NCBI GenBank assembly: GCA_937944035.1
Contig: CALDZQ010000227.1
Coordinates: 1-9,104, forward strand
Direction: 5' to 3'
DNA: 9,104 nt
DNA from: an uncultured Neomegalonema sp.
Lineage (GTDB): Bacteria; Pseudomonadota; Alphaproteobacteria; Rhodobacterales; Rhodobacteraceae
The number at the start of each line of letters is the position of its first letter. Positions within the stretch are counted from its first letter, which is position 1. The notes under the pieces are model-generated. The model saw only the letters and a list, made by a program, of their open reading frames with translations, ran no database searches and was not told where the DNA came from. Position numbers and translations under genes: made by a program. Below are positions 5,860-9,104 of the stretch, piece after piece.

Positions 5860-8800
5860 ATGACAGACGCCGCGACGGTCGAAACGTTTATCATCCGGTG
5901 GAAAAACAGCGCGGCGAACGAGCGGGCAAATTCCCAAACCTTTCTCACCGAGTTGTGTGACATCATCGGCGTCGATCGTCCGGATGGATCGGGTGCGTCC
6001 GATGCGCACAACGATTACGTGTTCGAGCGCACGGTACACGAAAAATCCGCCGACAAGCCGTCCGCCGCCCGCTTCATCGATCTGTACAAGAAAGACTGCT
6101 TCGTGCTGGAGGCAAAGCAGGGTGCGGATACCAAAACCAAACCCGCCGATCCGGCACAGCTTGCGATGCTGGATAATGCCCCGGTCCAGACGCGCACGGG
6201 CCACGGTGTCAGGGGCACGGCCACATGGGCGGCGGCGATGTTGTCCGCGCGGGGGCAGGCGGAACAATACGCAAAGGCGCTGCCCGAATGGCCGCCGTTT
6301 CTGATTATCGTCGATATTGGTCATGTGATCGAGCTGTGGGCGGATTTCTCGCGGTCGGGCAAGAATTACGCGCATTATCCGGATGCCTCGCGCTTTCGCA
6401 TCACCATCGACCAACTTGCCGATCCGGCCATCCGCACCCTGCTGCGCACGGTGTGGACCGACCCGATGGCGCTGGACCCCGCGCGCATCACGGCAAAGGT
6501 CACGCGCAAGATCGCGGGCCACCTCGCCGCCCTGGGCCAATCGTTCGAGCGGGATAAACACCCGTCAGAGGTGGTCGCCAAATTCCTCATGCGCGCGTTG
6601 TTCACGATGTTTGCGGAGGATGTGCAGCTGATCCCGAAGGGCAGCTTTACGGACCTGCTTAAATCCGTGCGCGGACAGCCGCAGAACTTCAAACCGATGG
6701 TTGAGGAGTTGTGGGCAAAGATGAACACGGGCGGCTTCTCCACGTCCCTGCGCCATGATCTGCTGCGATTCAACGGGGGGTTGTTCAAGGAATGTGACGC
6801 GCTGCCCGTGCGGCCTGAACAGCTTGGCTTGCTGATCGAGGCGGCGGAGGCCGACTGGCGCGATGTCGAACCCGCCATCTTCGGAACCCTGCTGGAGCGC
6901 GCGCTGAACAAGCGCGACCGTCACAAGCTGGGCGCGCATTACACCCCCCGCGCCTATGTTGAGCGGCTGGTGCATCCGGCGCTGATACGGCCGCTGCGCG
7001 ATGACTGGGATAACGTCAAAACCCAGGCTGAAACCTACTTCACGCGCGGCGATGAAAAGAAAGCCCGCGCTGCCGTCAAAACCTTTCACGACCGGCTGTG
7101 CAACACCCGCGTTCTGGACCCCGCCTGCGGGTCCGGCAACTTCCTCTACGTCGCGATGGAGCATATGAAGCGGCTGGAGGGTGAAGTCACCGACCTGCTG
7201 GCCGAGATGGGCGAAAAGCAGATCGGCCTGATGCTGGAGGATGCGACCGTCGATCCGCACCAATTCCTCGGCATAGAGCTGAACCCCTGGGCCGCCAGCG
7301 TGGCCGAGCTGGTGCTGTGGATCGGCTATCTGCAATGGCATTACCGCACCTATGGCAAGGCCGCGCCGTCCGAGCCTGTGTTGCGCGATTTCAGGAATAT
7401 CGAGAACCGCGACGCCGTGCTGGATTATGACGCCGCGCTCACCACCCCGCGTGTGGATGAGGGCGGCAACCCCGTCACCGTCTGGGATGGCCGCACGACA
7501 AAGACGCATCCGGTCACGGGCGAGGAAGTCCCCGACGGAACCGCCCGCATTCCGGTGTTGGACTACGCAAAGCCTAAGCCCGCCAAATGGCCCGAAGCCG
7601 AGTTCATCATCGGCAACCCGCCGTTTATCGGCGCAAAATACCTGCGCGATGCGTTGGGGTCCGGCTATGTCGAGGCGCTGTGGAAAGCCTATCCGAAGAT
7701 GCCGCAATCGGCGGATTTGGTCATGTTCTGGTGGCATAAGGCGGCGCTGGTCACGCGCGCCTATGATGCCAAACAGGGCAAAGGCACACGCCGCTTCGGT
7801 TTTATCACCACCAACTCCCTGCGCCAGACCTTTAACCGCCGCGTCCTCGCCGAGCATATGGAGGGCAAGAAAGCCCTCTCAATCCTGTTCGCCATCCCCG
7901 ATCACCCGTGGGTTGATGCAAATGATGGTGCAGCAGTCCGTGTTGCTATGACTGTAGCAGAGGTTGGAGAAAGCACAGGTTTACTTCAATCCATTGTTAA
8001 AGAGACAAAGATTGAGGGTGCAAGTATCGGATATGATGTGGTGCTAACTGAATCTGATGGGAAAATTCGTTCTAACCTCCGTATTGGAGCAAATCTCAGT
8101 GATTGCATTGAGCTAAAAAGCAACGATAGCCTGGCCACGCCGGGCGTAAAGCTTCATGGGTCAGGGTTCATAATCACTAGAGAAAAAGCTAAATCACTGG
8201 GTTTGGGAAAAGTTCATAATACTGAGCAGCATATTCGATCCTACATCAATGGACGGGATCTTATGCAGGTTTCACGAAATGTAATGGTAATTGACTTATT
8301 TAGCCTTGAGGAAAAAGAAGTTTTAGAAAAATTTCCAGCAATATATCAACACCTTATTGAAGCTGTAAAACCTGAAAGGGATATAAAGCTTGGTAGTGGA
8401 CCTGACGGAGATTCTTATGCAAAATTTTGGTGGCTTCATGGGAAGTCGCGCCCAACAATGAGGAAGGCGTTGAATGGTTTACCAAGATATATTGGTACAC
8501 CCGCGACTTCTAAGCATAGGATTTTTTGTTTCTTTCCATATGAAACATTGGCTGACGACGCGATTATTAGTATAGCTTTTGATAGTAGTGATTACCTTTC
8601 AATATTATCGTCCAACTATCATGTAGTTTGGGCATTGGCGCAAGGTGGAAAGCTAGGGCCAACACCCCGCTACAACAAAACCCGCTGCTTCGATCCCTTC
8701 CCTTTCCCCGATGCCACGGATGCCCAAAAACAAACCCTGCGCGAGCTGGGTGAGCAACTCGACGCGCATCGCAAGGCGCGGCAGGCGGCGCATCCGAAGC

Positions 8801-9104
8801 TGACCCTCACCCAAATGTATAACGTGCTCGAACTGCTCCGCGCCGAAACGCCCATTGAGGGCAAGGACCGCCAGATTTACGATGACGGCCAGATCGGCAT
8901 ATTGAAAGACCTGCACGACCGCATCGACGCGGCCACCGCCGACGCCTACGGCTGGCCCGTTGACCTGTCCGACGAACAAATCCTCGAAAACCTCGTCGCC
9001 CTCAACAAGGAACGCGCCGCCGAGGAAGCGCGCGGCCACATCCGCTGGCTCCGCCCCGACTATCAAAACCCCGAAGGCAAGGGCGCAACCGACACCACCG
9101 CCCA
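5860..9104 (+). CDS. MmeI-like Type IIL restriction-modification enzyme (3' end outside window)
   Basis: One polypeptide combining DNA cleavage and adenine methylation, more than 1081 residues and still open at the window end. The N-terminus carries a PD-(D/E)XK nuclease signature, D74-X9-E84-A-K86 (LYKKDCFVLEAKQG), with the same spacing and nearly the same position as the catalytic residues of MmeI. A helical spacer follows (about 150-340), then the methyltransferase: LGAHYTPR (357-364), motif I DPACGSGNF (420-428) and the N6-adenine catalytic motif NPPF (586-589). The target recognition domain is about 686-935 and exits at PRYNKTRCFDPFPFPD. The C-terminal part contains AYGWPVDL and IRWLRPDYQ, typical of long MmeI-like proteins. 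It should methylate one strand of its site and cut at a fixed distance when unmodified; the site cannot be predicted by eye. The start at 5860 is the first ATG after an in-frame stop (5812-5814). BREX PglX or DISARM methylases look similar, but the nuclease motif argues against them. Confidence 0.9.
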   Translation, partial: MTDAATVETFIIRWKNSAANERANSQTFLTELCDIIGVDRPDGSGASDAHNDYVFERTVHEKSADKPSAARFIDLYKKDCFVLEAKQGADTKTKPADPAQLAMLDNAPVQTRTGHGVRGTATWAAAMLSARGQAEQYAKALPEWPPFLIIVDIGHVIELWADFSRSGKNYAHYPDASRFRITIDQLADPAIRTLLRTVWTDPMALDPARITAKVTRKIAGHLAALGQSFERDKHPSEVVAKFLMRALFTMFAEDVQLIPKGSFTDLLKSVRGQPQNFKPMVEELWAKMNTGGFSTSLRHDLLRFNGGLFKECDALPVRPEQLGLLIEAAEADWRDVEPAIFGTLLERALNKRDRHKLGAHYTPRAYVERLVHPALIRPLRDDWDNVKTQAETYFTRGDEKKARAAVKTFHDRLCNTRVLDPACGSGNFLYVAMEHMKRLEGEVTDLLAEMGEKQIGLMLEDATVDPHQFLGIELNPWAASVAELVLWIGYLQWHYRTYGKAAPSEPVLRDFRNIENRDAVLDYDAALTTPRVDEGGNPVTVWDGRTTKTHPVTGEEVPDGTARIPVLDYAKPKPAKWPEAEFIIGNPPFIGAKYLRDALGSGYVEALWKAYPKMPQSADLVMFWWHKAALVTRAYDAKQGKGTRRFGFITTNSLRQTFNRRVLAEHMEGKKALSILFAIPDHPWVDANDGAAVRVAMTVAEVGESTGLLQSIVKETKIEGASIGYDVVLTESDGKIRSNLRIGANLSDCIELKSNDSLATPGVKLHGSGFIITREKAKSLGLGKVHNTEQHIRSYINGRDLMQVSRNVMVIDLFSLEEKEVLEKFPAIYQHLIEAVKPERDIKLGSGPDGDSYAKFWWLHGKSRPTMRKALNGLPRYIGTPATSKHRIFCFFPYETLADDAIISIAFDSSDYLSILSSNYHVVWALAQGGKLGPTPRYNKTRCFDPFPFPDATDAQKQTLRELGEQLDAHRKARQAAHPKLTLTQMYNVLELLRAETPIEGKDRQIYDDGQIGILKDLHDRIDAATADAYGWPVDLSDEQILENLVALNKERAAEEARGHIRWLRPDYQNPEGKGATDTTA
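7915..8660 (+). other. AT-rich segment encoding the target recognition domain
   Basis: Within the restriction-modification gene, composition changes abruptly. By hand count, bases 8281-8340 are 30% G+C and 8521-8580 about 32%, against 60% at 7561-7620. Codons such as TTA, ATA, AGA, AGG and GTA, rare in the flanks, are common here. The frame stays open through both edges. The left edge falls in conserved protein sequence (HPWVDANDGAAVRVAMTV, just after the methyltransferase core) and the right edge just before the conserved PRYNKTRCFDPFPFPD. The segment therefore coincides with the specificity domain, encoding about residues 686-935. Replacement by homologous recombination in the conserved flanks is the simplest explanation. 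Confidence 0.75.

Noticed and set aside
5554..6561. A 335-codon open frame on the minus strand ending within the tRNA gene, with a C-terminal peptide containing RGLEPPTPSLR
   Set aside because: It lies antisense to the restriction-modification gene and to tRNA-Thr. RGLEPPTPSLR is simply the translation of the tRNA complement, a well-known spurious peptide in databases. The + strand frame has clear nuclease and methyltransferase motifs.
6565..7857. A 430-codon open frame on the minus strand
   Set aside because: It mirrors the GC-rich part of the restriction-modification gene and stops near where the AT-rich segment begins, as expected from codon bias. It shows no recognisable family motif.
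7900..8660. AT-rich region as an insertion element or separate gene
   Set aside because: The reading frame continues without a stop through both borders, there are no terminal inverted repeats, and the block coincides with the recognition domain, so a domain exchange explains it better.

Overview
This looks like a chromosomal segment of a GC-rich alphaproteobacterium. The assignment is tentative: it rests on base composition, the gene order and family resemblance, because there is no rRNA or other strong taxon marker. Everything supported here is on the + strand. There are two blocks separated by a tRNA gene.

Block 1 (1-5447) is a very compact seven-gene MoxR/Bat operon. It starts with the 3' end of a moxR AAA+ ATPase gene, whose start lies outside the window. 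It continues with a DUF58 protein, a small one-helix membrane protein resembling DUF4381, two membrane-anchored von Willebrand A (VWA) proteins (BatA-like and BatB-like), a stand-alone TPR protein (BatC-like) and a secreted, membrane-anchored BatD-like protein. Adjacent genes overlap or are separated by no more than 3 bases, so they are very probably co-transcribed and translationally coupled. From family knowledge, a cytoplasmic MoxR ATPase works with DUF58 and with VWA/TPR/BatD membrane proteins as a metal-dependent envelope or maturation chaperone system. The actual client cannot be told from the sequence. A weak stem-loop follows the last gene.

Block 2 starts with an intact tRNA-Thr (anticodon CGT, CCA encoded) at 5543-5618. 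About 240 bases later comes one very long gene (5860 to beyond the window end, more than 1081 codons). It encodes a single-chain MmeI-like (Type IIL) restriction-modification enzyme. The N-terminal PD-(D/E)XK nuclease signature is D74-X9-E84-A-K86, the methyltransferase has motif I (DPACGSGNF) and the N6-adenine motif NPPF, and a target recognition domain and C-terminal region follow.

The most striking signal is inside this gene. The target recognition part (about 7915-8660) is sharply AT-rich with different codon use, while both flanks are GC-rich and in frame. This is what an imported specificity domain would look like. A second compositional oddity is a change of G/C strand bias near 4.9-5.0 kb, inside batD, before the tRNA and the restriction gene. 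The tRNA may be an island boundary, but no attachment repeat or integrase is visible here.
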